Assembly: GCA_023396665.1 (NCBI GenBank)
Contig: JAEWVL010000134.1
Span: 1-5,819, forward strand
Direction of reading: 5' to 3'
DNA: 5,819 nt
Source: Spirochaetota bacterium
Lineage (GTDB): Bacteria > Spirochaetota > UBA4802 > JAFGJZ01
Shown here: positions 5,625 through 5,819 of the stretch, piece by piece
How positions within the stretch are numbered: the stretch's first letter is position 1
Layout of the letters: every line of letters starts with the position of its first letter
Translations under genes and position numbers: made by a program
The notes under the pieces: generated by a model
What the model saw: only the letters and a program-made list of their open reading frames with translations
Databases searched by the model: none
Told to the model about the DNA's origin: nothing

Positions 5625-5819
5625 TATGATCGAGGCGACGAAAGCATCCCTCTTGCCTTTGTCCTTAAGATCAAGCGCAGCAAGAGAAGCGAGAACTGTT
5701 GCCTTTTTCTCTATTATAAGATCTGCCGTGATGCTCTGTTGTTTTTTATAGCAGTATCCGTATTCGTTAAAGCGGCAATACGAGATGATAACAGATAACG
5801 ATTGTTTCGGTTTTTTTTT
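5610..5819 (-). CDS. C-terminal fragment of a minus-strand gene cut by the window edge
   Basis: Reading from the right edge on the minus strand, one frame stays open for 69 codons and ends at TGA (5612-5610). It contains no ATG, GTG or TTG, so its start lies outside the window. The encoded piece has a mixed, protein-like composition; its last third, EKKATVLASLAALDLKDKGK and the following RDAFVASIISKGI, looks helical and amphipathic. I do not recognise the family. It converges with the LuxR-type regulator and overlaps its 3' end by 15 nt (5610-5624), leaving no room for a terminator between them. The nine-base T run at the right edge would be three Lys codons. The plus-strand frame over the same bases looks less protein-like. 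Without the rest of the gene, this remains a probable rather than certain coding region. Confidence 0.5.
   Translation of the reverse strand, partial: KKKPKQSLSVIISYCRFNEYGYCYKKQQSITADLIIEKKATVLASLAALDLKDKGKRDAFVASIISKGI

Noticed and set aside
5560..5751. Plus-strand open frame across the end of the regulator gene.
   Set aside because: It overlaps the LuxR HTH coding region in another frame, has no ribosome binding site, and the minus-strand frame over the same bases is more protein-like.

Overview
The window carries five complete protein genes and one gene fragment running off the right edge. No rRNA, tRNA, CRISPR array or insertion sequence was seen. Base composition looks low to moderate in GC. 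The 7TM-PAS-LuxR regulator, the PaaX-like regulator and the CrtI-like oxidoreductase together suggest an environmental or host-associated spirochaete-like bacterium. That placement is an inference from gene style and has not been demonstrated; another Gram-negative lineage is possible.

Left part (1-3433, all on +): a PaaX-family winged-helix regulator (213-1037) is followed by a small exported protein of unrecognised family (1120-1788) and a 500-residue phytoene-desaturase/RetSat-like FAD oxidoreductase (1931-3433). The three are co-directional, with gaps of 82 and 142 bp, and could form a regulated unit. The gap upstream of the regulator holds a TTGACA element, an 11-bp perfect palindrome and a TGTTA/TAACA inverted repeat. 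The second gap holds a 14-bp perfect palindrome and a 40-nt, GC-rich, branched-looking hairpin that is not a terminator.

Middle (3434-4201): a perfect 12-bp hairpin with a U-rich tail on the minus strand marks the end of a minus-strand alpha/beta hydrolase gene (3542-4201). Two DnaA-box-like 9-mers in opposite orientation lie across the hydrolase stop codon.

Right part (4202-5819): a divergent intergenic region with a good promoter-like element (TTGACA-17-TCTTAT) leads into a membrane-bound one-component regulator (4368-5624) made of a seven-helix membrane module, a PAS-like region and a LuxR HTH. Its 3' end overlaps by 15 nt the 3' end of a minus-strand coding fragment (5610-5819) that enters from the right edge.

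Working model (inference): the PaaX-like protein controls its own downstream genes, which act on an isoprenoid, polyene or lipid substrate with an envelope partner. The membrane LuxR-type protein is an independent sensor that may also influence the divergent hydrolase. No gene of phenylacetate catabolism, the classical PaaX target, is present.
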